Assembly: GCF_026013415.1 (NCBI RefSeq)
Contig: NZ_JAPDOK010000003.1
Location: forward strand, 310,001-374,000
Length of the DNA stretch: 64,000 nucleotides
Reading direction: 5' to 3'
DNA from: Sphingomonas caeni
GTDB lineage: Bacteria > Pseudomonadota > Alphaproteobacteria > Sphingomonadales > Sphingomonadaceae
A program made the translations under genes and the position numbers. Positions within the stretch are counted from its first letter, which is position 1, and each line of letters opens with the position of its first letter. The notes below the pieces were generated by a model. That model worked only from the letters and a program-made list of their open reading frames with translations, made no database searches and was not told the origin of the DNA. Below are positions 27,429 through 36,570 of this stretch, one piece after another.

Positions 27429-29480
27429 ATGCGCCCCGAACTCCTCAACCCGCTCTTTGCCGAGATCACCGCGCTCAAGGGCATCGGCGCGGCGCTGGCC
27501 AAGCCGCTCGAGCGGCTGGGGATGGCACGGGTGGTGGACGTGGCCTTCCATTTGCCCACCGGGTTCATCGACAAGCTGCCGCGCGAGGAGCTGATGCAAT
27601 CAGACGTCGGGCGGACGATCACGATCCCGCTGACGGTGATGAACTATCGCTTCGGGGGCAGCGCGCGGGCGCCGGCGCGGGTGCAGGCGGTGGATGCGTT
27701 CGGCAATTATGTCAGCCTGGTGTTCTTCGGGGGCAATTCGGGCTGGGCGAAGAAATTGCTGCCGCTGAACGAGCGGCGCTGGATTTCGGGGCGGCTCGAC
27801 CAGTACGGGCAGGAGCTGCAGATCGTGCACCCCGAGGTGTCCGAGGATGCCGAGGGCGGCGGGCGCGAGGCGGTCTATCCGTGTTCGGAGGGGATCACCT
27901 CGAAGCGGATCGCGGCGCTCGCCGCGCAGGCGATCGAGCGCGCGCCCGAGCTGCCCGAATGGATCGAGCCGAGCCTGAAGGCCAAGAACGACTGGCCGGG
28001 CTGGCGCGAGGCGCTGGCACGGATCCATGCCGATCCCGCCGACGCCAAGGCGCGCGAGCGGCTGGCCTATGACGAGGTGTTCGCGAACCAGCTCGCTTTG
28101 CTGCTCGTGCGCGGCGAGGCGCGATCGAAGCGGGGGCGGCCGCTGGCGGGCGACGGGCGGCTGCGGGCGGCGCTCAAGCTGCCCTATGCGCCGACGGGCG
28201 CGCAAGCGCGGACGATGCGCGAGATCGAAGGCGACATGGCGCAGACGCAACCGATGCTGCGGCTACTGCAGGGCGATGTCGGATCGGGCAAGACGCTGGT
28301 CGCGCTGATGGCGCTGCTGATCGCCGCGGAGGCGGGGGCGCAGGGGGCGCTGCTGGCGCCGACCGAGATATTGGCGCGGCAGCATTTCGAGAATCTGTCG
28401 CGGCTGCTCGCGGGGATGGACGTGCGGATCGCGATCCTGACCGGGCGGGACAAGGGCAAGGTTCGCGAGGCGACGCTGATGGGCGTGGCTTCGGGCGAGA
28501 TCGATATCCTGATCGGCACGCATGCGATCTTCCAGGAGGGGGTGCGCTATCGCGATCTCGGGCTGGTGGTGGTGGACGAGCAGCACCGCTTCGGGGTGGC
28601 CGAGCGGATGATGCTGCAGGCCAAGGCCGCGGTGCCGCCGCATCTGCTGGTGATGACCGCCACGCCGATCCCGCGCACGCTCCAGCTCGCCTCGCACGGC
28701 GAGATGGACGTCAGCCGGCTCGACGAGATGCCGCCGGGGCGTGAGCCGATCCAGACCAGCGTGATCGCCGAGGACCGGCTGGGCGATGTCGTCGACGGGC
28801 TCGGGCGGCATCTGGCGGCGGGGAAGCAGGCCTATTGGGTGTGCCCGCTGGTCGAGGAGAGCGAGAAGGTCGATCTGGCTGCGGCGGAGGACCGCGCGGC
28901 GGTGCTGACGGCGCGGTTCGGGGACAAGGTCGGGCTGGTCCATGGCCGGATGAAGGGCCCCGAAAAGGATGCGGTGATGGCGCGCTTCGCCAGCGGCGAG
29001 CTGGGGGTGCTGGTGGCGACGACGGTGATCGAGGTGGGGGTGGACGTGCCCAACGCGACGCTGATCGTGATCGAGCATGCCGACCGGTTCGGGCTTGCGC
29101 AGCTCCACCAGCTGCGCGGGCGAGTCGGGCGGGGCGGGGGGCAGTCGCATTGCATCCTGCTGCGCGGCGGGAGCCTCAGCGAGACCTCACGGGCGCGGCT
29201 GGGGCTGATGCGCGATACGACCGACGGCTTCCTGATCGCCGAGCGCGACCTGGAACTGCGGGGCGCGGGGGAGCTGCTGGGGACGCGGCAGTCGGGGGAG
29301 CAGACGTTCCGGCTGGCGACCCCCGAGAGCCTGGCATCGCTGATCGTCGCGGCGAACGCCGATGCGCGGTTGCTGGAGGATCAGGACCGGGGGCTCAAGA
29401 CCGAGCGGGGGCAGGCGGCGCGGGTGGCGCTGTACCTGTTCGAGCGGGATGCGGCGGTGAGCCTGTTGCGGGCTGGCTAG
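27429..29480 (+). CDS. recG: ATP-dependent DNA helicase RecG
   Basis: 683 aa from the ATG of MRPELLNPLFAEITALKGIG; the earlier in-frame start lies in the sdhE promoter region. The N-terminal wedge/OB domain is followed by Walker A GDVGSGKT (~281), DEQHRFGVAER (~383), TATPIPRTLQLA, and helicase C ATTVIEVGVDVPNA and LRGRVGRGGGQSHCIL. The C-terminal QSGEQTFRLATPES block is typical. It reverses stalled replication forks and branch-migrates Holliday junctions. Confidence 0.96.
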   Translation: MRPELLNPLFAEITALKGIGAALAKPLERLGMARVVDVAFHLPTGFIDKLPREELMQSDVGRTITIPLTVMNYRFGGSARAPARVQAVDAFGNYVSLVFFGGNSGWAKKLLPLNERRWISGRLDQYGQELQIVHPEVSEDAEGGGREAVYPCSEGITSKRIAALAAQAIERAPELPEWIEPSLKAKNDWPGWREALARIHADPADAKARERLAYDEVFANQLALLLVRGEARSKRGRPLAGDGRLRAALKLPYAPTGAQARTMREIEGDMAQTQPMLRLLQGDVGSGKTLVALMALLIAAEAGAQGALLAPTEILARQHFENLSRLLAGMDVRIAILTGRDKGKVREATLMGVASGEIDILIGTHAIFQEGVRYRDLGLVVVDEQHRFGVAERMMLQAKAAVPPHLLVMTATPIPRTLQLASHGEMDVSRLDEMPPGREPIQTSVIAEDRLGDVVDGLGRHLAAGKQAYWVCPLVEESEKVDLAAAEDRAAVLTARFGDKVGLVHGRMKGPEKDAVMARFASGELGVLVATTVIEVGVDVPNATLIVIEHADRFGLAQLHQLRGRVGRGGGQSHCILLRGGSLSETSRARLGLMRDTTDGFLIAERDLELRGAGELLGTRQSGEQTFRLATPESLASLIVAANADARLLEDQDRGLKTERGQAARVALYLFERDAAVSLLRAG

Positions 29481-29481
29481 C

Positions 29482-29805
29482 CTATTTGGCCTTCATCATC
29501 GCGGCGATGAGTTCGTAATAGCCGGCGAGATTGATCGCGGGATCGAACTGGCAGCCGATCCGGCCGCCCAGCGACCAGCGCACGTCCGCCGCCACCACGC
29601 CGACGACCGGGAGGGTGACCTGGATACGGTCGTCGATCTCGAACTCGCGCTCGCAGCGCGCCATCATGCCGTGCGGCGAGATGTTGACGATGACGATATT
29701 GAGCTGGCGCGCATCGGCGCCGAACGCCTTGGCGCGGTAATGGACGTCTTCACGCCCTTCGCGCCTGCCGTCGGCAAAAGCCAGATTTCCCATACCCAGA
29801 CTCAC
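29482..29805 (-). CDS. Single PilZ-domain protein
   Basis: 107 aa from a GTG with GGAG five bases upstream; an ATG at 29793 is the alternative. Motifs: REGREDVHYRAKAFG near the start (the RxxxR-type arginine site is only partly matched), then NISPHGMMARCE (D/NxSxxG motif) and GRIGCQFDPAINLAGY. It probably senses c-di-GMP, but the degenerate arginine motif leaves binding uncertain. It is convergent with recG, the stops being one base apart. Confidence 0.72.
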   Translation of the reverse strand: MSLGMGNLAFADGRREGREDVHYRAKAFGADARQLNIVIVNISPHGMMARCEREFEIDDRIQVTLPVVGVVAADVRWSLGGRIGCQFDPAINLAGYYELIAAMMKAK

Positions 29806-29923
29806 ACGCGCTCCATTCAACTCGAAGCCACATCGCAAGGATATTCAGTCCCGCGTGAATCTCTATGCAACAAAACTGCTTAACGACGATCTAGTTCCGG
29901 GTAAGGAGTGATACGGACTGTAT

Positions 29924-31141
29924 TTATCCCGCGACGATCAGTCCGTGCTTCTTCTTGCCCGCCGAGACTCGGGCGCCGGGGGTTACCATCGCGGCCTCAT
30001 CCTCGATCTTTTCGCCATCGACTCGCGCGCCGCCGCCCTGGATGAGCCGGCGGGCCTCGCCCTTCGAGGCGCAGAGGCCGAGGCCGACCAGCGCCTCGAC
30101 GATGCCGAGCGGGGCTGCGGCGGCGAAGGTCGGCAGCGCCTCGCCCGCGGCGCCTTCCTCGAAGGTGCGGCGCGCGGTTTCGGCGGCTTCCTCGGCGGCG
30201 GCCTGGCCGCGGCAGAGTGCGGTGGCAGCGCCCGCGAGCAGCTTCTTGGCCTCGTTGATCTCGGCGCCTTCGAGCGATTCGAGTCGGACGATCTCGTCCA
30301 GCGGGATGTCGGTGAAGAGGCGGAGGAACTTGCCGACATCGCGATCGTCGGTGTTCCGCCAGAATTGCCAATAGTCGTAGGCCGAGAGCTGTTCCTCGTT
30401 GAGCCACACCGCGCCGGCGGCGGTCTTGCCCATCTTGGCGCCGTCGGCGGTGGTGATCAGCGGCGTCGTCAGGCCGAACACCTCGACACTGTCGATGCGG
30501 CGCGTGAGCTCGATGCCGTTGACGATATTCCCCCACTGATCCGATCCGCCCATCTGGAGGCGGCAGGCGCGCGTGCGCGACAGTTCGAGAAAGTCGTACG
30601 CCTGGAGGATCATATAGTTGAATTCGAGGAAGGTCAGCGGCTGTTCGCGGTCGAGGCGAAGCTTGACCGAATCGAAGGCGAGCATGCGGTTGATCGTGAA
30701 GTGCCGGCCGACATCGCGGAGGAAGGGGACATATTCGAGCGCGTCGAGCCAATCGGCATTGTCGACCATCACGGCGTCGGTGGGCCCCTCTCCGAAGGTC
30801 AGGAAGCGTTCGAAGACGCGGCGGATCGAGGCGATGTTGGCGTTGATATCCTCGGCAGTGAGCAACTTGCGGCTCTCATCCTTGCCCGAAGGATCGCCAA
30901 CCTTGGTGGTGCCGCCGCCCATCAGCACGATCGGTTTGTGCCCCGCCTGCTGGAGCCGGCGCAGCATCATGATCTGGACCATCGACCCGACATGGAGCGA
31001 GGGGGCGGTGGCATCGAAGCCGATATAGGCGGGGACGACCTGCCTGGCGGCGAGCGCGTCGAGGCCCTGGGCGTCGGTCACCTGATGGATATAGCCGCGC
31101 GACGAGAGCAGGCGGAGCAGATCGGAGCTGAATTCGGTCAT
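29924..31141 (-). CDS. tyrS: Tyrosyl-tRNA synthetase
   Basis: 405 aa. Class I signatures: HVGS at residues 50-53 and KMGKT at 236-240. Tyrosine-binding DQWGN (~201) and a C-terminal S4 RNA-binding domain ([23 protein letters not shown]) complete a TyrRS-type enzyme. It charges tRNA-Tyr in the cytoplasm. It stands alone on its strand. Confidence 0.97.
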   Translation of the reverse strand: MTEFSSDLLRLLSSRGYIHQVTDAQGLDALAARQVVPAYIGFDATAPSLHVGSMVQIMMLRRLQQAGHKPIVLMGGGTTKVGDPSGKDESRKLLTAEDINANIASIRRVFERFLTFGEGPTDAVMVDNADWLDALEYVPFLRDVGRHFTINRMLAFDSVKLRLDREQPLTFLEFNYMILQAYDFLELSRTRACRLQMGGSDQWGNIVNGIELTRRIDSVEVFGLTTPLITTADGAKMGKTAAGAVWLNEEQLSAYDYWQFWRNTDDRDVGKFLRLFTDIPLDEIVRLESLEGAEINEAKKLLAGAATALCRGQAAAEEAAETARRTFEEGAAGEALPTFAAAAPLGIVEALVGLGLCASKGEARRLIQGGGARVDGEKIEDEAAMVTPGARVSAGKKKHGLIVAG

Positions 31142-31488
31142 AGCGCGGCGCGCTTAGCACGAATCGGGCGCACGTCATCAGCGGCATTCGCGTTTTGGGG
31201 CGTGCCGATAAGGTCCCGCACAACGCGTTCATTGGTGACCTTTGTCCGAGGGAAAAGGCGCTGATTGTTGGATCGCGGGGGCGCCGTGCGAGATGCGGTC
31301 TGTCGCTTCATCTGGCAGGGTGGAGCAGATGAAATCCTACATTTCAAGGAAGGCCGCCCTCTTCCTCCGTCACCCTGAACTTGTTTCAGGGTCCATGTCT
31401 CCACAGGCGATGCCGTCGCCTGTCGCACGGTGGATGCTGAAACAAGTTCAGCATGACGGTAGGGGTAGTTCGAAGCGATGGAGGAAAC
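31142..31488. other. Intergenic region with REP-type palindrome
   Basis: 347 bases without a supported gene between tyrS and the divergent YdeI-like gene. It must hold both promoters. Its main feature is the palindrome listed at 31367-31459. Otherwise nothing is evident. Confidence 0.5.
31367..31459. repeat. Imperfect REP-type palindrome
   Basis: Left arm 31367-31395 (CCGTCACCCTGAACTTGTTT...) and right arm 31431-31459 (...GAAACAAGTTCAGCATGACGG) pair over 29 positions with four mismatches. Each arm is itself a hairpin: CCCTGAAC-TT-GTTTCAGGG on the left; TGCTGAAAC-AA-GTTCAGCA on the right. The mismatches between arms are compensated within each small hairpin, suggesting selection on the short stems. 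Confidence 0.75.
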
Positions 31489-32085
31489 ATGGCTGCGGTG
31501 AAGGTCGATCCGGCGAAGGTGTGTGAGTTCAAGGATGCCGAGGCCTTCTACGCCTGGCTGGGCAAGCGTCATGACAGCGCGGACGAGGTGTGGATCAAGA
31601 TCCACAAAGTGGGTTCGGGGCTGCCATCGATCACGCCGAAGGAGGCGATCGATGTCGTGCTGTGCTGGGGCTGGATCGACGGCATCCGCAAGAGTTTCGA
31701 CGCGAAGAGCTATCTCCAGCGCTACACGCCGCGGACCAAGACGAGCATCTGGAGCCAGATCAATGTCGATAACGTCGCGCGGCTGATCGCCGAGGGACGG
31801 ATGACCGAACATGGTCTTGCCGAGGTCGAGAAGGCCAAGGGGGACGGGCGCTGGGACCGCGCCTATGCCAGCGGCAAGGGGATGGCGATCCCCGACGATC
31901 TGCAGGCGGCGATCGATGCCGAGCCGGCGGCGAAAGCGATGCTGGCGAAGCTGAGCGCGCAGAACCGTTTCGCGCTGGCATTCCGCACGCACAATATGAA
32001 GACCGAGGCGGGGCGGGCGAAGAAGATCGCGGGGTTTGTCGAGATGCTGAAGCGGGGGGAAACGATCTATCCGCAGAAGGGGTGA
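31489..32085 (+). CDS. YdeI/OmpD-associated family protein
   Basis: 198 aa. The ATG has a strong GGAGGAAAC ribosome site. Family signature: EAFYAWLGKRHDSADEVWIKIHKVGSG, then PKEAIDVVLCWGWIDGIRKSFDAKSYLQRYTPRTKTSIWSQIN, then a C-terminal AFRTHNMKTEAGRAKKIAGFVEMLKRGETIYPQ. These small cytoplasmic proteins are often annotated as bacteriocin-protection proteins, without a firm mechanism. No signal peptide. It converges on the VOC gene across a hairpin. Confidence 0.85.
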   Translation: MAAVKVDPAKVCEFKDAEAFYAWLGKRHDSADEVWIKIHKVGSGLPSITPKEAIDVVLCWGWIDGIRKSFDAKSYLQRYTPRTKTSIWSQINVDNVARLIAEGRMTEHGLAEVEKAKGDGRWDRAYASGKGMAIPDDLQAAIDAEPAAKAMLAKLSAQNRFALAFRTHNMKTEAGRAKKIAGFVEMLKRGETIYPQKG

Positions 32086-32090
32086 GTTTT

Positions 32091-32111
32091 CCCTCTCCCA
32101 ATGGGAGAGGG
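32091..32111. terminator. Bidirectional hairpin terminator
   Basis: CCCTCTCCC-AAT-GGGAGAGGG, the same 9-bp arms as the trxA/argJ terminator, again between two convergent stops (32085 and 32114). Confidence 0.6.
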
Positions 32112-32113
32112 GT

Positions 32114-32503
32114 TTACCGCTCCTCCCAGGCGAAATCGTAGAAGACGCGCCAGACATTCCCGTCGGGGTCTTGGGCGAAGAATTCGTAGAGCTTGTGGGG
32201 TTGGGCCTCGGGCGGGCCGGCGACGATCGCGCCGGCTTGCGACCATTCGCGGTGGAGCGCGTCGATCTCGGCGCGGTTGGCGAGGTTGAGCCAGAGGACC
32301 AGCGGGGGCTGGTTGGCGAGGTTGGTGCGATAAGGGGCATTGGTCATGAACAGCCGCGTTTCGCCGCGCGAGAGGCCGGCGAGGCCGAGTTGCTCGTCCG
32401 ACCAGTCGATCGTGAAGCCGAGCCGGTCGCGGTAATAGGCGAGCGACAGCGCGAGGTCCGTGGCCGGGATTTCGGGGCAGGCGGGCGGGAAGGGCGGGGG
32501 CAT
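32114..32503 (-). CDS. VOC-superfamily (glyoxalase/bleomycin-resistance fold) protein
   Basis: 129 aa from ATG 32503 (MPPPFPPACPEIPATDLALS). A betaalphabetabetabeta repeat pattern is readable: DLALSLAYYRDRLGFTIDW, GETRLFMTNA, then FFAQDPDGNVWRVFYDFAWEE with the usual DPDGN turn and a C-terminal Glu. It resembles dioxygenase or bleomycin-resistance type proteins; substrate unknown. The ribosome site is weak. A long upstream in-frame extension runs through repeat B and is rejected. Confidence 0.75.
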   Translation of the reverse strand: MPPPFPPACPEIPATDLALSLAYYRDRLGFTIDWSDEQLGLAGLSRGETRLFMTNAPYRTNLANQPPLVLWLNLANRAEIDALHREWSQAGAIVAGPPEAQPHKLYEFFAQDPDGNVWRVFYDFAWEER

Positions 32504-32524
32504 GGGAGGTGGTATAGCACAATC

Positions 32525-32651
32525 AGATCCTCCCCCGGAGGGGGAGGTGGCAGCGTAGCTGACGGAGGGGTAGTTGCCCCAGACGAGCGGATCGCGTGCG
32601 GAGACTACCCCTCCACCGCTTCGCGGTCCCCCTCCCCCTCCGGGGGAGGAA
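32525..32651. repeat. Composite palindromic repeat, copy B (inverted relative to copy A)
   Basis: About 127 bp bounded by inverted copies of CCTCCCCCGGAGGGGGAGG. Inside: GTGGCAGCGTAGCTGACGGAGGGGTAG on the left, and ACTACCCCTCCACCGCTTCGCGGTCC on the right. The right half is the reverse complement of the left half of copy A at 12011, so the two copies lie in opposite orientation. It sits between divergent genes. Confidence 0.8.
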
Positions 32652-32710
32652 TTATCTTGTCCGATCGGGGCAAACGCTTTCAACATCCTCTCGAATCAGA
32701 AAGGCCCCCC

Positions 32711-33361
32711 ATGCCCGCTTTCCCCGAGGACATCTTCACCGAGCCCGCCGATGTCGATCCCGACACGCTGGCGAATCTGGGGCCGTTGCGGCGGCTTGCC
32801 GGGACCTGGGAGGGGCGGCGGGGGATCGATCTGAACCCCAAGGCCGACGGCCCCGAGCGGCGGGAATTTATCGAGCGCGCCGTGTTTGAGCCGATCGATC
32901 CGCAGGCGAACGGGCCGCAGCTCTTCTATGGGCTGCGCTACCATCTGCACATCAACACCGAGGAGGAAGCGATCACCTTCCACGATCAGGTGGGGTATTG
33001 GCTGTGGGAGCCCGCGACGGGGCTGATCCTGCAGACGCTGGCGATCCCGCGCGGACAATCCTTGCTCGCCAAGGGGCGGGCCGAGGGCGACGACCGGATC
33101 GTGGTGAGCGCCGGGCGGGGATCGACCGAGAACGGGATCACCTCGACCGCATTCCTGGAATATGCCTTTCGCACCGATGCTTACCGGCTGGAGCTGAGTT
33201 TCAATCCCGATGGATCGTACAGCTATGTCAGCGATACGACGCTGGTCGTGCGGGGGCGGAGCGAGCCGTTCCTGCACCGCGACAGCAACACGCTGGTGAA
33301 GGTAGCCGAGCCGGTGCCCAATCCGCTGATGCTGCTGACGGTAGGGGCCGGGCGGGCGTGA
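32711..33361 (+). CDS. Nitrobindin-like heme-binding beta-barrel protein
   Basis: 216 aa. The N-terminal signature LRRLAGTWEGRRGIDLNP is the GTWEG motif of the nitrobindin/FABP-like family. Strand-rich repeats follow (FYGLRYHLHINTEEEAITFHDQVGYWLWEP, ILQTLAIPRGQSLLAKG). The C-terminus FLHRDSNTLVKV carries a histidine that could ligate heme iron, as in the family. The start ATG at 32711 has weak upstream purines. It leads a tightly overlapping four-gene string whose next member overlaps it by GTGA. Confidence 0.75.
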   Translation: MPAFPEDIFTEPADVDPDTLANLGPLRRLAGTWEGRRGIDLNPKADGPERREFIERAVFEPIDPQANGPQLFYGLRYHLHINTEEEAITFHDQVGYWLWEPATGLILQTLAIPRGQSLLAKGRAEGDDRIVVSAGRGSTENGITSTAFLEYAFRTDAYRLELSFNPDGSYSYVSDTTLVVRGRSEPFLHRDSNTLVKVAEPVPNPLMLLTVGAGRA

Positions 33362-33915
33362 CCGAATTGCCGTTCGGGGGCCGCGCGGTGCCGCTGGTGC
33401 CGTTTCCCGGCAAGCCGCATCCGAAGATCGCGATCACCGTCGAGGCGACCCGGCTGAGCGCGGGGCGGTTGCGGCTCTGGTATGTGGTGAAGGGTGCGGT
33501 CGAGGGGCTGGTCATGCCGCCGCTGGGCCAGGCGGCGCGCGAGGATGGGCTGTGGCACCATAGCTGCTGCGAGGCGTTCGTCCGCGCCGGGGCGGGGGCG
33601 GCCTATCGCGAGCTCAACCTCTCGCCCTCGGGGAAATGGGCCGCCTATGACTTCGCGTCGTATCGCAAGGGCGGAGCGAATGCGGCGATGCGGCCGCCGA
33701 TGATCACGACCGCGGCGGTCGCGGGGCAGTTTGCGGTGGGGGCCGACCTGCATTTCGACGGGGCCGCGGCGGCGGCAGCCTGGCATATTGGATTGTCGAT
33801 GGTGGTCGAGGCGAAAGGCGGGGCGAAGTCCTATTGGGCGCTGGCGCATGCGGCGGACAAGCCGGATTTCCACCGGCCGGAGAGCTTTACCCTCACGCTG
33901 CCGGCGACGCGATGA
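33358..33915 (+). CDS. DOMON-like domain protein 1
   Basis: 185 aa from a GTG overlapping the previous stop (GTGA). The core LWHHSCCEAFVRAGAGAAYRELNLSPSGKWAAYDFASYRKG is the family hallmark and is repeated in the next gene (LWKSTCFEAFIAG...YHELNFDLNGAWAAYSFDGYRGA), so these are tandem paralogues. It ends AKSYWALAHAADKPDFHRPESF. No signal peptide, so cytoplasmic. DOMON-like folds elsewhere bind sugar or heme; the role here is unknown. Confidence 0.72.
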   Translation: MTELPFGGRAVPLVPFPGKPHPKIAITVEATRLSAGRLRLWYVVKGAVEGLVMPPLGQAAREDGLWHHSCCEAFVRAGAGAAYRELNLSPSGKWAAYDFASYRKGGANAAMRPPMITTAAVAGQFAVGADLHFDGAAAAAAWHIGLSMVVEAKGGAKSYWALAHAADKPDFHRPESFTLTLPATR

Positions 33916-34454
33916 TCGATCTCGAACTGAAACCGCATCCCGCGACGCCGCCCTGCGCCGATTTCGCGGTGAGGGTCGAACTCGAGCGCAAAGGTGCGTG
34001 GCTGACCCTTCGCTACGCCATTTGGGGGAATGTCGACCTGATCGGCCTGCCTTTCAGAGAGCCGGTGCGGACCGACGAGCTGTGGAAGAGCACCTGCTTC
34101 GAAGCGTTTATCGCGGGCGCGATGCCGGAGCGCTATCATGAGTTGAATTTCGATCTCAACGGCGCCTGGGCCGCCTATAGCTTCGACGGGTATCGCGGCG
34201 CGATGCGCGATACGGCGGTGACGCCGGTGACAGGCTATCCCGCCGGAGGCGATGGCTGGCGGTGCATGGGCGCGCTGGTCGATTATTCGGCCCTCGAAGA
34301 CCTTGCCAGGCCTTCGCCATGGCGACTGGGCCTGACCGCGGTGATCGAGGAGGCCGACGGCACCAAATCCTATTGGGCACTCCATCATCCCCGCGACGAG
34401 CCCGATTTCCACCATGCGGGTGGACGTATCCTCGAACTTGCGGCAGCAGGCTGA
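33912..34454 (+). CDS. DOMON-like domain protein 2
   Basis: 180 aa; ATG overlaps the preceding stop (ATGA). It shares the layout of the previous gene, including TDELWKSTCFEAF, ELNFDLNGAWAAYSFDGYRG and the C-terminal TKSYWALHHPRDEPDFHHAGG. It is followed by the NamZ-family gene after 4 bases, so all may be one transcript. A link to cell-wall sugar recycling is inferred only from this position. Confidence 0.72.
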   Translation: MIDLELKPHPATPPCADFAVRVELERKGAWLTLRYAIWGNVDLIGLPFREPVRTDELWKSTCFEAFIAGAMPERYHELNFDLNGAWAAYSFDGYRGAMRDTAVTPVTGYPAGGDGWRCMGALVDYSALEDLARPSPWRLGLTAVIEEADGTKSYWALHHPRDEPDFHHAGGRILELAAAG

Positions 34455-34458
34455 CCCC

Positions 34459-35655
34459 ATGAACTTCGGTATCGACCGGCTGCTCGCCGACCCTGAATTG
34501 CGCCGCCCGCTGGAGGGCAAGCGCGTCGCCTTGCTCGCGCATCCCGCATCGGTGACGGTGGACCTGACGCATTCGCTCGATGCGCTGGTCGCGTGCGGGC
34601 TCAATGTCAGCGCGGTGTTCGGGCCGCAGCATGGCGTGCGGGGCGACCTGCAGGACAATATGATGGAGTCGCCGGACTTTACCGATCCCACTTACGGGAT
34701 GCCGGTATTCAGCCTCTATGGGGAGGTGCGGCGGCCGACGGGCCAGTCGATGCACACGTTCGACACGATCCTGATCGACCTGCAGGACGTGGGTTGCCGC
34801 ATCTACACCTTCGTGACGACCCTGCTCTACGTGCTCGAGGCGGCGGCGCAGCATGGCAAGAGCGTGTGGGTGCTTGACCGGCCCAATCCCGCGGGACGGC
34901 CGGTGGAGGGGACCACGCTGCTGCCGGGGTGGGAGAGCTTTGTCGGCGCCGGGCCGATGGTGATGCGGCACGGGATGACGCTGGGCGAGATGGGGCACTG
35001 GTTCATCGAGCATTTCCGGCTCGACGTGGATTACCGCGTGGTCGCGATGGAGGGCTGGGCGCCCGAGGCCGCGCCGGGGTTCGGCTGGCCGGAGGACCGG
35101 GTGTGGATCAATCCGAGCCCCAATGCGGCCAATGTGAACATGGCGCGGGCCTATGGGGGCACGGTGATGCTCGAGGGGACGATGCTGTCCGAGGGGCGCG
35201 GGACGACGCGGCCGCTCGAGCTGTTCGGCGCGCCGGATATCGACGCGAAGAAGGTGATCGCCGAGATGCGGCGGATGGCGCCCGGGTGGCTGGCGGGGTG
35301 CACGTTGCGCGACATCTGGTTCCAGCCGACCTTCCACAAGCATGTCGGACAGCTGTGCAACGGCGTGTTCATCCATGCCGAGGGTGCCGCGTACGGCCAT
35401 GCGGCGTTCCGGCCATGGCGGGTGCAGGCCTTGGGGTTCAAGGCGATCCGGGCGCTCTATCCGGACTACGATCTGTGGCGCGATTTTCCATATGAATATG
35501 AGTTCGGGAAGCTCGCGATCGACGTGATCAATGGCGGGCCGGGCCTGCGCGAATGGGTCGATGACAGCGAGGCCGCGCCGGGGGATCTCGACGCGCTTGC
35601 CTGCCCCGACGAGGGGGCGTGGGACGCGCTCAGGGCGAAATATCTGCTCTACTGA
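34459..35655 (+). CDS. DUF1343 / NamZ-family exo-beta-N-acetylmuramidase-like protein
   Basis: 398 aa. Family signatures: GKRVALLAHPASV, SAVFGPQHGVRGD, FDTILIDLQDVGCRIYTFVTTLLY, VLDRPNPAGRP and a later RDIWFQPTFHKHVGQLCNGVFIHA. NamZ (YbbC) of Bacillus removes MurNAc from the non-reducing end of peptidoglycan fragments. Unlike secreted members, this protein begins MNFGIDRLLADPEL with no signal peptide, so a cytoplasmic recycling role is possible (inference). No upstream in-frame start would add a signal. Activity on MurNAc is assumed from the family. Confidence 0.8.
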   Translation: MNFGIDRLLADPELRRPLEGKRVALLAHPASVTVDLTHSLDALVACGLNVSAVFGPQHGVRGDLQDNMMESPDFTDPTYGMPVFSLYGEVRRPTGQSMHTFDTILIDLQDVGCRIYTFVTTLLYVLEAAAQHGKSVWVLDRPNPAGRPVEGTTLLPGWESFVGAGPMVMRHGMTLGEMGHWFIEHFRLDVDYRVVAMEGWAPEAAPGFGWPEDRVWINPSPNAANVNMARAYGGTVMLEGTMLSEGRGTTRPLELFGAPDIDAKKVIAEMRRMAPGWLAGCTLRDIWFQPTFHKHVGQLCNGVFIHAEGAAYGHAAFRPWRVQALGFKAIRALYPDYDLWRDFPYEYEFGKLAIDVINGGPGLREWVDDSEAAPGDLDALACPDEGAWDALRAKYLLY

Positions 35656-36470
35656 GCGAGGTCGCTTGCCCCGAGCAGCCCGAGCGCGGTCTTGAACCAC
35701 CAGTCGCTGCCCCATAGCGCGTGCATCAGCGTTGCGGGGACGATCGCGACGCCGAGCCAGATCCAATAGGCGCGGTGGATGCCGCGCTGGCGGTACAGAT
35801 CCCACAGGATCAGCGGCGAGAGCACCACCAGCGGCCAGAACTCGACGCTCCAGGCGGTACCGGGCAAGGAGCTGGGGAGCCAGGTCATCCGGTCGGTCGC
35901 GGCGGGGAGCGGCGCGGCGGTAGCGAGGAACAGCAGACGCTTGTGCACCTCGGAATCGGATTTGCGCAGCGTCAGTGCGATCGCGACGAGCACCGCGAAG
36001 ACGAAACCGGCGCGGATCTGGATCAGCATGATGTTCATGACGAGCGGCAGGATCGCCCTGAGCTGGGTCGCGACCTCGGGCGGACCGTGGCGGATGCCCT
36101 CGACGATCTGGCCGTCCATGGTGGGGATCAGGATGAAGCCCGCGATCACCATCGCCGGCGCCAGTACCATGCCGAGCAGGCCGAGCTGCATGTGGAAACC
36201 CCGCCGGCCAGTCGCCATCAGGACGGCCTGGACGAACAGCAGGGTGAGCCAGCTTCCCATCAGCACGGCGTGGATGTGAAGGATCGGGGGCAGCGGCGGG
36301 CGCCGGCCCGCGGCGACATCGCCCAGCATGCCCATCGAGTGCGGGATGAACCCCGCGAGCACGGTGACGATGAACAGCCCCGCCATGAAGACGTAGATCC
36401 AGCGATCGATGAAGGCGGCCGAGCCAATTTCGCCGTTATCGCCTGTCGTGTTTTCCGCCGCCGTTGCCAT
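35649..36470 (-). CDS. Polytopic membrane protein, unknown
   Basis: 273 aa from ATG 36470, which has GAGGGGG upstream; the extension to 36974 overlaps the next gene and is not used. About seven hydrophobic segments: WIYVFMAGLFIVTVLAGFI, ILHIHAVLMGSWLTLLFVQAVLM, LGLLGMVLAPAMVIAGFIL, then four more. The early pairing of H-x-H (ILHIHAVLMGSW) and the later H-K-R-L-L-F-L recall small heme- or copper-linked membrane proteins, but no family is named with confidence. It converges on the NamZ-like gene, whose stop it overlaps by 7 bp. Confidence 0.7.
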   Translation of the reverse strand: MATAAENTTGDNGEIGSAAFIDRWIYVFMAGLFIVTVLAGFIPHSMGMLGDVAAGRRPPLPPILHIHAVLMGSWLTLLFVQAVLMATGRRGFHMQLGLLGMVLAPAMVIAGFILIPTMDGQIVEGIRHGPPEVATQLRAILPLVMNIMLIQIRAGFVFAVLVAIALTLRKSDSEVHKRLLFLATAAPLPAATDRMTWLPSSLPGTAWSVEFWPLVVLSPLILWDLYRQRGIHRAYWIWLGVAIVPATLMHALWGSDWWFKTALGLLGASDLAQ

Positions 36471-36570
36471 GACCGAGATCCCCCTCGCCAAAACGATTGC
36501 CGGCGGGCCCCATAGCATGATCGCCAGCGTCTTGGAACGTTTCGGAGCCGTTCCTTCGCCTGGGCTGTGG

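Noticed and set aside
31138-32340. A 400-residue minus-strand frame over the YdeI-like gene
   Set aside because: It is arginine/proline-rich antisense of a recognised gene and has no family; typical GC-rich shadow.
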